Assembly: GCA_035628995.1 (NCBI GenBank)
Contig: DASPIR010000023.1
Location: forward strand, 677,014 to 741,013
Source: Clostridia bacterium
GTDB taxonomy: Bacteria > Bacillota > Clostridia > Lutisporales > Lutisporaceae
Length of the DNA stretch: 64,000 bases
Direction: 5' to 3'
Shown here: positions 27,025-35,865 of the stretch, piece after piece
How the letters are laid out: each line of letters starts with the position of its first letter
Position numbering within the stretch: the first letter of the stretch is position 1
Notes under the pieces: model-generated
Told to the model about the DNA's origin: nothing
The model's input: only the letters and a program-made list of their open reading frames with translations
The model's database searches: none
Position numbers and translations under genes: made by a program

Positions 27025-27756
27025 TTAATATATACTTTTTATTTTATTGTTATAGATATTTTCATCTATTTTACCTATTCGTAATAGGTAATCGCCAAAA
27101 TCTTCGCCAGTATCCATACCTTCAGCACTAATGCCATCTCTTCTAAACACTTTAGCAACTGTCATAAAAATTATTTTCCAATCATTTAAAAAAGTTATGT
27201 GAGTAATGTATTCTAAATCTAATTCCAGCTTCTCTTCCCATGTAATACCATTACGGCCATTAACCTGTGCCCATCCAGTAAGTCCAGGCAAACTACTATG
27301 TCTTTGCCTTTGCTCTGAAGTCATAAACAACATATCTCTTACAAGCTGAGGTCTTGGTCCAACAATTGACATATCTCCTGTTAGAATGTTATACAGTTCT
27401 GGAAGCTCATCTAACGATGATGACCTTAAGAGCTTTCCGAACTTGGTGAGCCTAATTTCATCAGGCAGCAACTCCCCGATTCCGTCTCTGTCGTCTGTCA
27501 TTGTCCTAAATTTGTAAAGAGTAAATATCCTCTCATTAAGTCCGGGGCGTTTCTGTTCGAATATAACAGGTGAGCCTAGCATTACCGTAACTAGTATCGC
27601 TATGATAATAAGCACAGGTGACAAAGTAACAATTGCACAGAGTGATAAAATAACATCCATTGGCCTCTTGATATATCTTCTGTACACACCACCTCTAGGA
27701 ATCTGCTGTACAGGCGGTATATAGGGCTTTAAATCCGGTCTAACCTCAGTCTGCAT
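27025..27756 (-). CDS. Initiating polyprenyl-phosphate sugar-1-phosphate transferase (PglC-like)
   Basis: A 243-residue bacterial sugar transferase with an N-terminal reentrant/membrane helix (about 32-55). The core motifs are FEQKRPGLN, YKFRTMTDDRD, SSLDELPELYNIL and GDMSIVGPRP, followed by PGLTGWAQVNGRN. It loads the first sugar-phosphate onto undecaprenyl phosphate. It is complete, unlike the second transferase at 29308, and so is the likely initiator of the locus. The N-terminus is longer than PglC by about 25 residues. Confidence 0.9.
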   Translation of the reverse strand: MQTEVRPDLKPYIPPVQQIPRGGVYRRYIKRPMDVILSLCAIVTLSPVLIIIAILVTVMLGSPVIFEQKRPGLNERIFTLYKFRTMTDDRDGIGELLPDEIRLTKFGKLLRSSSLDELPELYNILTGDMSIVGPRPQLVRDMLFMTSEQRQRHSSLPGLTGWAQVNGRNGITWEEKLELDLEYITHITFLNDWKIIFMTVAKVFRRDGISAEGMDTGEDFGDYLLRIGKIDENIYNNKIKSIY

Positions 27757-27762
27757 CTTCTA

Positions 27763-28884
27763 TCACCACAATCCTCTAACTATTCCAATAACTCTGTCAA
27801 TATCCTCGTTGGACATCTTCGTATCAGACGGTAAACATACACCGCGGTTGAAAACATCGTCTGCTACTGATATACCATCATCATAGTGATTATAAAAAGG
27901 GTACTTCATGTAAACCGGTTGTAAATGCATAGGCTTCCATATTGGTCTGCTCTCAATATCATCCTTTTCAAGTGCAATCATTATATCTAGTGGTGTTACC
28001 TTACTTGATGGAAGAATAGTCATGGTTGAAAGCCAGTAGTTTGGCTCTCCATAATCACAAACCGGTGCCATTTCAATTTCTTCTATATCTTTAAATGCTT
28101 CTTTATACCTAGTGTAAATAGCTTTTTTTTGTGCAATTCTCTCCTCAATTACAGTCAGCTGCCCTCTACCTATCCCTGCACAAATATTGCTCATTCGATA
28201 ATTAAACCCGAGCTCAGAATGTTGATAATATCTTGCATTATCTCTCGCTTGAGTTGCCCAAAACCGCATCTTGTTTATTGCCACTTCATCGTCTGATACA
28301 ACCATGCCCCCACCTGAAGTAGTTATTATCTTATTTCCATTAAATGAGTAAATTCCGAATCGGCCAAAAGTTCCACTCTTCTTGCCTTTATATGTAGCAC
28401 CTAGAGACTCTGCAGCATCCTCGATGATTGGAACATTATGCATATCGCAAATAGCTTTGATACTATCCATATCCGCTGATTGTCCATAAAGATTGACAAC
28501 AATAACAACTTTAGGCTTATGTTCACTGAATGCTTTTTCAAGTGCAACCGGAGACATATTTAAACTTCCAGGTTCACTATCTATGAAAACCGGTATTGCA
28601 TCTTGGTATATAATAGGATTGCAGCTTGCCGCAAAGGTTAGGCTTGAACAAAATACCACATCCCCCTTACCTACCCCAAGTGCTATTAGTGCAAGGTGTA
28701 TGCCTGCAGTACCAGAGCTCAATGCCACAGCGGAATTGGAACCGACATATTCAGCAATTTCTTTTTCGAAACTATTTACATGAGGACCTAGTGGTGCAAC
28801 CCAATTTGTATCAAAAGCATCTGTTACAAATTCCCTCTCTTTACCACAAAGATGAGGTGATGCCAAATACATGTGTTTACTCAT
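27763..28884 (-). CDS. DegT/PglE-like nucleotide-sugar aminotransferase
   Basis: A 373-residue PLP enzyme with SFNGNKIITTSGGG (Schiff-base Lys near 185), DAAESLGATYKGKKSG and LSSGTAGIHLAL. It resembles PglE-type enzymes that aminate C4 of UDP-4-keto-6-deoxy-GlcNAc, the product of the membrane dehydratase at 29908. ATG at 28884 is the start; the longer frame begins with TTG at 28893. No PglD-type acetyltransferase follows, so acetylation of the 4-amine is unexplained in this window. Confidence 0.85.
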   Translation of the reverse strand: MSKHMYLASPHLCGKEREFVTDAFDTNWVAPLGPHVNSFEKEIAEYVGSNSAVALSSGTAGIHLALIALGVGKGDVVFCSSLTFAASCNPIIYQDAIPVFIDSEPGSLNMSPVALEKAFSEHKPKVVIVVNLYGQSADMDSIKAICDMHNVPIIEDAAESLGATYKGKKSGTFGRFGIYSFNGNKIITTSGGGMVVSDDEVAINKMRFWATQARDNARYYQHSELGFNYRMSNICAGIGRGQLTVIEERIAQKKAIYTRYKEAFKDIEEIEMAPVCDYGEPNYWLSTMTILPSSKVTPLDIMIALEKDDIESRPIWKPMHLQPVYMKYPFYNHYDDGISVADDVFNRGVCLPSDTKMSNEDIDRVIGIVRGLW

Positions 28885-29307
28885 GATTGTCAACTCCGTT
28901 CTTTATTTCCAAATATCGATTTGACTTCTTTATCTTCCAAGAAGCAACATCCAAATTATGTAATAACTTGATGTATTAACAAGTATAATATGTTTTCTTC
29001 GCAGTTCACTCTTTTCCTGCTTTTTACATGGTATATTCTTACAACAAAACCATTGCAATTTCGACGTTTGCGGCTCTTTATACCTATGAAGTTCTTTAAT
29101 GTTACTTATAGTACTGTCAAATGGCGGTGGTTTTTGTACATTCCTGATGTACGATTGTTGAATTACTTTTAAATTAACAAGGAGCCTCTTTCTAGATGCC
29201 CCTTTTCAGTGTAATTACCTATATTACGAGTCTGGTTTTATCCGGGTCACGCGCACAGGCATAAGATTCTTCGCATACTCAGAATGACACCGCGAGGGTT
29301 GACTTCA
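28885..29307. other. Intergenic region of about 420 bp inside the polysaccharide locus
   Basis: No gene is supported. A TTGACA-like element sits just before the aminotransferase start. Bases 29264-29291 resemble the AGATTCTTCGC...TCAGAATGACA sequence that recurs in many bacterial intergenic regions. Weak complementary arms lie around 29178-29205 (AAGGAGC/GCCCCTT). The gap sits where the second sugar transferase decayed. Confidence 0.4.
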
Positions 29308-29861
29308 TTAGTTCCCATTTTTACTCTCATCTATTACACTCCGAAGATTTGAAGCATCATTTATCCCTTTTCGGGCTACATCTGCTTTTATAGTTTTGCA
29401 GAGTATTTTTAGATCCAGCCAAAGTGAAACATTTTCTGCATAATAGATGTTGTTTTGCAGTTGCTGGTTATACCCTCAATACCTGGCCAGGTCTGAAGCC
29501 TTCTTATTTCGTCCAACGCATAGCATCTGCTATTGTCCAGTAAATCAGGCCTTGGGCCAATAAAACTCATATTTCCTAACAGAACATTAAATATCTGCGG
29601 TAGTTCATCTATGCCTGATTTTCTTATAAACCTTCCAATCTTTGTAAGCTGCGGATCGTCTGCATCTACCTTTGTAGAGCGAAGTATATAAGTTTTAAAA
29701 GTCCTGCCATATTTTCCTACTCTTTTCTCTATATAGAAGGCTGGTCCACCATCCTCCAGCTTGATCAACAAAGCATATACAGCAACTATTAAAGTAATAG
29801 GCAGGATTAAGTATAAAGCAAACATAAAATCTAATACTCTTTTTATATAATGTCTGTACAT
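29308..29861 (-). pseudogene. Second bacterial sugar transferase, frameshifted and internally deleted
   Basis: The first frame (to 29409) has YIEKRVGKYGRTFKTY, SGIDELPQIFNVLLGNMSFIGPRP and WPGIEG, then loses similarity. The rest is found in another frame as GYNQ...NNIYYAENVSLWLDLKIL, ending at a stop at 29308. One base is missing in the G run at 29473-29475 and about 11-12 codons between GYNQ and the YY segment are absent. The reassembled protein would be about 185 residues. It lies 46 bp after the dehydratase gene and was probably the original initiating transferase paired with it. Confidence 0.8.
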
Positions 29862-29907
29862 TTATACTTAACCTCCAATGATTCCGATACTGTTTGTTCC
29901 TGGGCAA

Positions 29908-31761
29908 TTACCTTGCAATAGCTACTTCGGTATAGTCATGCTTATAGGTTGGTACAACCTTTTTCATGCATTCTCTTAGCTCCTCCGGACTGTTAAGGCT
30001 ATTTTCCAGGGCTTTTACGCACAGTAGTATTTCATTGTGCGATAAATCGAGAGGATTGCCTACAAATATATCCGGATGTTTTGTAGTCTTGATGCCCTCT
30101 TCAGCCAGAAGCAGCTCCTCATAAAGCTTCTCCCCGGGTCTTAGCCCTGTGTATTCTATTTTTATATCTCTGTCCGGTTCAAAGCCCGAAAGTCGTATCA
30201 GGTCTCTTGCCAGATCTGAGATTTTTACTGATTCACCCATGTCAAGAATGAAAATTTCTCCCCCTTGTGCCATTGAGCCTGCTTGTATGACCAGTTGTGC
30301 TGCTTCAGGTATGGTCATAAAATATCTGGTGATATTGGGGTGTGTGACAGTCACCGGTCCCCCCTGTTCAATCTGCTTCTTGAAAAGAGGTATAACACTG
30401 CCATTGCTTCCTAACACATTCCCAAACCTTACGGCAACGAATTCAGTATTGCTTATCTTGTCCATTGACTGTACAATCATTTCAGCCACTCTCTTGGTAG
30501 CACCCATTATGTTTGTTGGATTTACAGCCTTATCTGTGGATATGAGCACGAATCTCTTTGCTCCATACTCATGGGCGCACTTGGCTGTGTTTAATGTTCC
30601 TATTACATTATTTTTAATAGCTTCTGCAGGATTAATCTCCATTAGTGGTACATGCTTATGTGCAGCAGCATGAAAAACCACCCCCGGTCGATAGCTTCCG
30701 AAGACTTCGGCCAACCGCTTATTATCCCTTACAGAACCTATGATCACTTCAAAATCAAGCTTTCCCTTATATATATGTATCAGTTCGTTAGATAAATCAT
30801 AAGCATTGTTCTCGTAAATATCGAATATCAGCAGCTTCTTAGGGTTATATTTTGCTATCTGCCTGCAAAGCTCTGAACCAATGGATCCTCCACCCCCGGT
30901 AACCATTACCACCTCATTTTGGAGATACCCTGATATTTCTTCATTGTTCAAATGAATTTCATCCCGTCCCAGAAGGTCTTCTATTCTGACATCCCTTATA
31001 TGCTTTATATTTACTTTTTCATCAATAAGCTCATATATTCCAGGCAGCGTTTTCAGCTTGCATTTGGTTTCTTTACATTTTGACAGTATTGCAGCTACAT
31101 CTGCCTTGCCGACGGAGGGCATGGCCACTATGATTTCATCAATACTATATTTTTCAGCAAGCTTTTTTATTCTTTCTGTATTCCCCCTCACCGGTACTCC
31201 ATTGATACTTGACCTATGCTTCTTCATATCATCATCAACTGCTATTACGGGCAAATATTCTAATTCATGGTGGTTCTGCAGCTCCTTTATTACCATTGAA
31301 CCTGCATCGCCTGCGCCAACAATCATTACACGCTTTCTATCAGCATTATTGAACTTTGCTGCTCTTAGTATCGTTTTTAGTATCCTGTAGCTTAATCTGC
31401 TTCCTCCGACAAGAAGAAAAATCAATAGCCACGAGATTATATAAACTGATCTTGGAAATCTCATAATGTGAGACAATCCATATATGGACGAAGCGCCGCT
31501 TGCAACTGCAGTCGCCGTGAAAATCTTCAAAAGCTCATTAACGCTTGTGTATCTCAATAGTCCTTTATATAATCCAAACAAATAGTAGATAGCAATATTA
31601 ATGAAAATAATATAAATACATGAATGTATGTATGCTTGGATGTATTGCTCCGGGATTACCCCTTCGAACCTAAAAAACAAACCAAAAAATACTGCAATGC
31701 CTACTAAGAGGCAATCAGTAAAAAGCAAAACTAGCTTTCTGTTATATGGTCTCAACGCCAT
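29908..31761 (-). CDS. Membrane nucleotide-sugar 4,6-dehydratase/epimerase (CapD/PglF family)
   Basis: A 617-residue protein. Four N-terminal membrane helices (about 10-125) are followed by a CoA-binding-like Rossmann domain (VGAGDAGSMV near 148) and an extended SDR domain (GGGGSIGSELCRQ near 290). STDKAVNPTNIMGATKR near 412 is the active-site region of FlaA1/PglF-type dehydratases, with Met in place of the usual Tyr. It converts UDP-GlcNAc to a 4-keto-6-deoxy sugar at the membrane. The start follows GAGGGG. Confidence 0.9.
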   Translation of the reverse strand: MALRPYNRKLVLLFTDCLLVGIAVFFGLFFRFEGVIPEQYIQAYIHSCIYIIFINIAIYYLFGLYKGLLRYTSVNELLKIFTATAVASGASSIYGLSHIMRFPRSVYIISWLLIFLLVGGSRLSYRILKTILRAAKFNNADRKRVMIVGAGDAGSMVIKELQNHHELEYLPVIAVDDDMKKHRSSINGVPVRGNTERIKKLAEKYSIDEIIVAMPSVGKADVAAILSKCKETKCKLKTLPGIYELIDEKVNIKHIRDVRIEDLLGRDEIHLNNEEISGYLQNEVVMVTGGGGSIGSELCRQIAKYNPKKLLIFDIYENNAYDLSNELIHIYKGKLDFEVIIGSVRDNKRLAEVFGSYRPGVVFHAAAHKHVPLMEINPAEAIKNNVIGTLNTAKCAHEYGAKRFVLISTDKAVNPTNIMGATKRVAEMIVQSMDKISNTEFVAVRFGNVLGSNGSVIPLFKKQIEQGGPVTVTHPNITRYFMTIPEAAQLVIQAGSMAQGGEIFILDMGESVKISDLARDLIRLSGFEPDRDIKIEYTGLRPGEKLYEELLLAEEGIKTTKHPDIFVGNPLDLSHNEILLCVKALENSLNSPEELRECMKKVVPTYKHDYTEVAIAR

Positions 31762-31796
31762 CCACCCCTCAATTTATATGTATCGATGATATTCAA

Positions 31797-32330
31797 TTAT
31801 TGCTGCTCCTGCTTTGTATATCGCACGTACGCATCCTTGATCTTGTTTATATCATCCTCTGAAAGTCTCGAGTACAATATTTCTTTTGCCCGCCTTTTCT
31901 CTTCTGATGTTATTCCATTTGACAGCATACCCTTTAGTTCAGATATGTCGCTCTTGGTTAACTTGCTCAAGAGCAGCTTGGTCAAAGAAGCCTTTTCGGA
32001 TATAGACACTTTATTCTTTGTCTCCTTTGCACTCTCCATTATCTGCTGATTCTCTTCATTTTTTTGTATCTGAGAAATACTGTGGTCCGCAGGCTTAGAT
32101 GGTTCTGCACCGCCAGCAGGTTTATTGTTTACCTCTTCTGCCTTCTCGCTCCCAGCAGCAGCTGGTGCTGCTTTTTCCGTGTCTGCGCTTTGAAATGCTC
32201 TTTCAATCTCTGCACTATCCTTAATGATGCTCTCTACTATGGCTCTTTCTCCCAAGCCATATAAGAGTGAAAGAGCTAATCCAGCCGATATTAACAATAA
32301 TGCAGCAATTAACAACATTATTTTCTTCAT
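31797..32330 (-). CDS. Membrane-anchored protein of unknown function
   Basis: A 177-residue protein with an N-terminal hydrophobic segment (about 4-22, a signal anchor). An Ala/Glu/Lys-rich low-complexity linker (about 45-95) follows, then a helical C-terminal domain with two similar pieces, LTKSDISELKGML and LSEDDINKIKDAY. I do not recognise the family. The start at 32330 (ATG behind GGGTGG) is preferred to TTG at 32345. Its place between the SLH protein and the dehydratase suggests a role in surface assembly; this is inference only. Confidence 0.6.
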   Translation of the reverse strand: MKKIMLLIAALLLISAGLALSLLYGLGERAIVESIIKDSAEIERAFQSADTEKAAPAAAGSEKAEEVNNKPAGGAEPSKPADHSISQIQKNEENQQIMESAKETKNKVSISEKASLTKLLLSKLTKSDISELKGMLSNGITSEEKRRAKEILYSRLSEDDINKIKDAYVRYTKQEQQ

Positions 32331-32352
32331 GAATGCACCACCCAAATGGAAT

Positions 32353-32387
32353 GTTTAAAAAATAGAGGTGCTTGCGCACCTCTATTT
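32353..32387 (-). terminator. Terminator after the SLH gene
   Basis: Perfect 12-bp stem (32360-32371 with 32376-32387), four-base loop, followed on the minus strand by TTTTTTAAA. It falls between the SLH gene and the small membrane protein, so expression of the latter needs read-through or its own promoter. Confidence 0.85.
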
Positions 32388-32390
32388 ATG

Positions 32391-34421
32391 TTACTTATTA
32401 TAGATTCGGTACACTATCGTAGCAGCTTGTGCTCTTGTTGTCTTTTCAACCGGACCAAGCTCAGCTCCAGCACCTATTAAGATGCCCTCTTTCAGCATTG
32501 TTGCAACACTGTCTCTAGCATAGGATGCCACCTTTGACTTGTCGGAGAATTTATCAAGGTCTGCAGCTGTTCCTTTATTCTTTATCTTCTTTACAGCACT
32601 TAGAGCTCTTTCAGTAAGCACCATCAAATCCTGCCTTGTGATATATTCATCAGGTTTGAACATGTTGTTGCCTACGCCGTTTGTTATTCCTAACTTCCTG
32701 GCAATTGCAATCTCCTTGAAATTAATGTCTGTAGCCTTTATATCACTAAAGTTTTCAGTAATTACAGCATTAACTCCCAATGCTCTAACGAGAATAGCCA
32801 TGTAATCCCCTCTTGTAATGCTTTCATCAGGTGCAAAGGTCTTGTCGGTAGTGCCTCTTGCAATACCCTTTGAAGCCATTACTTCGATTTCCTTCTTCGC
32901 CCAGTGGGTTTTGGTAACATCAGTAAATGTCTTTTGGTTGAATACAAGTATATACTTGCTGAAGTGAGTTGTTGTAAAGCTCACCAAACCAGTTGCAGGA
33001 TCGTATTTGCCATTTGGAACTTCTATAAGATTGCCTGCGTTATCCATATACCATACAACCAGGAACTCGGAATCCAATGCCTCTGCCCCAGTTGGCGTGT
33101 ACTTGAAGGATACTGTTGCTGGTTTATCCGGATTGCTGTATTCCTTTACTACCCCATTAACTGTGAAGCTCAGCTCAATTATCGGTTTGTCTCCGACCTT
33201 CTGCTGCAATTCGGGAGATAATGTGCTCTTATCGACTTTTGCAATGTTCAAGCTTACATTCTTGTTCTTCACTGTGTCATCGCCGGCAAATATATTACTA
33301 GGCAATGTGATATTACCTGCATCTGTCTTTATTGTGATCTCTTCAGACGCTGTTGACTTGCTTAGTGCATTACCTGGAATGCTCATTGTATATGATTTTG
33401 CGCCATCAACCTTTGGAACATCTATGACTATATCTTTAGTCCCATCAGTTTGAGGCTTACTCAATGTCAGCAGCTGGTTTATAACATTTTCACTTACTGC
33501 TGATGCTGCATTTCCTGTTGTGCTGTTTAATGTTGCAGCAATTTTAATTGATGAGGATCCGTCTGAGTTAGCCTGTGGTGTGGGCGCTGAAGGTGTTGCT
33601 GTTCCTCCGCTTGTTCCTCCAGATGGTCCATTGTCATCATCGTCATCCGGTGCGTTATATCTGTCTATCAAGTTATATTTAGCTAAATTGGCTATAAAGT
33701 ACGGTCTTTCGCTGTCATATTGGCTTCCATTTAGCTTTCCAATCAATTCAGTCATCCTTGTCTTATAAGTACCTATGTTAGGAATAAGTGGAGCTATATC
33801 ATCAATATCTTCGATAAACTTTTGACTGACATTAACATCACCATCTTCATCCTCATATAAGACATTGGATAATCCATTCAGTACTTTTGCCTTTTGAATG
33901 AAGTTTATGAGCAGCAGATAATCATAAGTGTAAGTCTCAATATTCGTTTTTATTGTTATAAAATTCGGATATGTACTTGGGTACTCAGTCGTAATTATCA
34001 AGCCGTTTCTAAACTCTAATAAAGTAATACTGGCTATACTTTGATGACCTTGCTGAAAGGTATAAAAATCCTCTAGGCAGCTTTCTAATGTAGCCGGATC
34101 GACACTTGGACTGGCTGCATTATTATATTCATCCAGTATGCTTATGATATCATCCAAATTATCGTCTATGTTTTCATCTATTGCATATGTCTCTGCACTT
34201 AGGTCAACCCCCATAAGCACCAATACTGCTTCCCTGTCAGCCTTGGTTGCGGCACTATCATCCTTCAATAGTGGAGAAAGAACCTGTATCAAGTTATACT
34301 TAGAATCACTGATCCCTGCGCTGGCCGGTATAGCACCTGCATATGACAATATAGTGCACGTCAGGAAGACCACTAAAGTAACCTTTACAATTGCTTGCAG
34401 TTTTTTCTTCTCAAGAATCAT
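32391..34421 (-). CDS. Secreted S-layer-homology (SLH) domain protein
   Basis: A 676-residue exported protein. It has a signal peptide (basic start, hydrophobic core to about residue 35, cleavage near ASA). A helical region (about 40-265) is followed by a Gly/Ser/Thr/Pro-rich linker (about 266-300) and a beta-rich module (about 300-490). Three SLH repeats at about 497-676 (FTDV-HWA, FSDIKA, DKFSDKSK-VASYARDSV) bind pyruvylated wall polysaccharide. It may be a surface protein tied to the polysaccharide made by the genes that follow. AGGAGG lies 9-10 nt before the start. Confidence 0.88.
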   Translation of the reverse strand: MILEKKKLQAIVKVTLVVFLTCTILSYAGAIPASAGISDSKYNLIQVLSPLLKDDSAATKADREAVLVLMGVDLSAETYAIDENIDDNLDDIISILDEYNNAASPSVDPATLESCLEDFYTFQQGHQSIASITLLEFRNGLIITTEYPSTYPNFITIKTNIETYTYDYLLLINFIQKAKVLNGLSNVLYEDEDGDVNVSQKFIEDIDDIAPLIPNIGTYKTRMTELIGKLNGSQYDSERPYFIANLAKYNLIDRYNAPDDDDDNGPSGGTSGGTATPSAPTPQANSDGSSSIKIAATLNSTTGNAASAVSENVINQLLTLSKPQTDGTKDIVIDVPKVDGAKSYTMSIPGNALSKSTASEEITIKTDAGNITLPSNIFAGDDTVKNKNVSLNIAKVDKSTLSPELQQKVGDKPIIELSFTVNGVVKEYSNPDKPATVSFKYTPTGAEALDSEFLVVWYMDNAGNLIEVPNGKYDPATGLVSFTTTHFSKYILVFNQKTFTDVTKTHWAKKEIEVMASKGIARGTTDKTFAPDESITRGDYMAILVRALGVNAVITENFSDIKATDINFKEIAIARKLGITNGVGNNMFKPDEYITRQDLMVLTERALSAVKKIKNKGTAADLDKFSDKSKVASYARDSVATMLKEGILIGAGAELGPVEKTTRAQAATIVYRIYNK

Positions 34422-34773
34422 TTATTTACCTACCTCCTAAAGTTATTTATAGTTGCTGCTTGCTATTTAATTCACAAGCGAAAACTTGAAGAGCCCTGAG
34501 CATACGTTTTTCGCTGCAATTCCAGATACCGCCCCCCCAAAAACACCTAATAATCTCTCAAAAACTTTATTTTAAGTTTAGCACTACCTTCCATATTTAT
34601 CACTTATTTTCAGTCGACCTAAAACTACAGCAAGTACTGCGTTGCAACATTTTTAGAGGACAAGCGAGTGTAAAAAACCATTCTCGTAATGCATTTTACA
34701 AAATCGATTAAATTACACACAAAATAAAATATTTTCCAGCTAAAAATCGTTAAATTCTGCAAAATAGTAATGC
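34422..34773. other. Upstream region of the SLH gene
   Basis: AT-rich, no supported gene. It must contain the promoter of the SLH gene on the minus strand, but several AT-rich candidates exist and I cannot choose one. Confidence 0.4.
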
Positions 34774-34820
34774 AATAAAAAAACAGACCGCTTGGACATA
34801 TATCCATACGGTCTGTTAAT
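34774..34820 (-). terminator. Strong hairpin terminator between iclR and the SLH gene
   Basis: Arms 34782-34790 and 34809-34817 (9 bp) enclose a second stem TGGA/TCCA. A T6 run follows on the minus strand. It is a second terminator behind the iclR one and isolates the polysaccharide locus from the catabolic island. Confidence 0.75.
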
Positions 34821-34899
34821 TAATTGCATTCTCTTCAATAATTTGCCGAAACATGCTTAAATAAAAAGCAATGATACTCCCAGAGAGAGACCAAAGCTA

Positions 34900-34928
34900 T
34901 AAAAAAGCTATGCATATAAAGTAGCTTT
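34900..34928 (-). terminator. Terminator downstream of the IclR-type regulator
   Basis: Arms 34904-34910 and 34922-34928 give a 7-bp perfect stem followed on the minus strand by TTTTTT. It lies 8 bp past the iclR stop. Confidence 0.7.
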
Positions 34929-34935
34929 GATCTTT

Positions 34936-35694
34936 TTAGTATCCAAGCTTTCTAGATATCTCCAGTGTATACCTATGGAGTATTTCAGCTATTTCTGCTC
35001 TAAGTTTATCGGTCATTCTTGTAGCAGGCCCTGAAACGCTTAAACCTGCTATAGGTTTATTATGGTGATCAAATATAGGCGCTGCCACACATACAAGACC
35101 GACCTCCCGCTCCTCAAAATCCTCCGCATACCCATTCTGGCGTACTTTTTTCAGTTGCTGTAAAAAAACATCTCTATCGGTAATAGTCTTATCCGTAAAT
35201 TTAACAAACCTGGTATTGTTAATAATATCATTAATTTCTTCATCTTCAAGATAGGCCAAAATGGCTTTACCAACAGCTGTACAATAAATATGTATCTTTT
35301 CACCATCTTTTGTACATATCCTCATAGAGTGTGGACTTTCTACCTTTTTTAAATATAATATTGTGTCTCCGTCACGTACTACGAGATTCGCCGTCTCATG
35401 ACAGCTATCCACTAGTTCATCTAGGTATGGAGAAGCGATGCTACGAAGATCCACGTTTACTTTGGTTCCAAGCCGGAATATTTCATTACCTAGCTTATAC
35501 TTTCCCGTCTGTTTATCTTGCTCCAAAAAATTAAAATCCTTTAGAGTGCAGATAAGCCCAAAGGTTGTGCTTTTATGAAGCTCCATCATTTTGCTGATTT
35601 CTGAAACACCTAACTCTTTATATTGGTTAAAGCACTCCAGTATTTGGATTGCCCTAGCTACAGACTGTATTTGGCCTTTTTTATCTTCATTCAT
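34936..35694 (-). CDS. IclR-family transcriptional regulator
   Basis: A 252-residue regulator. An N-terminal winged helix-turn-helix (SVARAIQILECFN, then LGVSEISKMMELHKSTTFGL) and a C-terminal effector domain (about 80-250) with GLVCVAAPIFD and AGLSVSGPATRM define the IclR family, which binds small organic acids. The start at 35694 follows GGAG; longer starts at 35706 and 35763 are less likely. It is the last gene of the catabolic island and probably controls it. Confidence 0.9.
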   Translation of the reverse strand: MNEDKKGQIQSVARAIQILECFNQYKELGVSEISKMMELHKSTTFGLICTLKDFNFLEQDKQTGKYKLGNEIFRLGTKVNVDLRSIASPYLDELVDSCHETANLVVRDGDTILYLKKVESPHSMRICTKDGEKIHIYCTAVGKAILAYLEDEEINDIINNTRFVKFTDKTITDRDVFLQQLKKVRQNGYAEDFEEREVGLVCVAAPIFDHHNKPIAGLSVSGPATRMTDKLRAEIAEILHRYTLEISRKLGY

Positions 35695-35865
35695 TTTAAT
35701 CTCCATTTTGATATCAAGATAGACATACAATAATATTATAACGTTATCAACCCAGGCAAGCAATAAAGAATGTCCCTTTTAGGTCAAAAATTTATGTCAT
35801 CCCCATTAGTTGAGAGTTAAGAACCATAGCAGGACATTCTCTATTACATTAATCCTATATAATAA

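Noticed and set aside
30149..30673. Plus-strand open frame of 174 codons
   Set aside because: Antisense to the CapD/PglF-like dehydratase, whose catalytic motifs are intact; the composition is that of a shadow frame.
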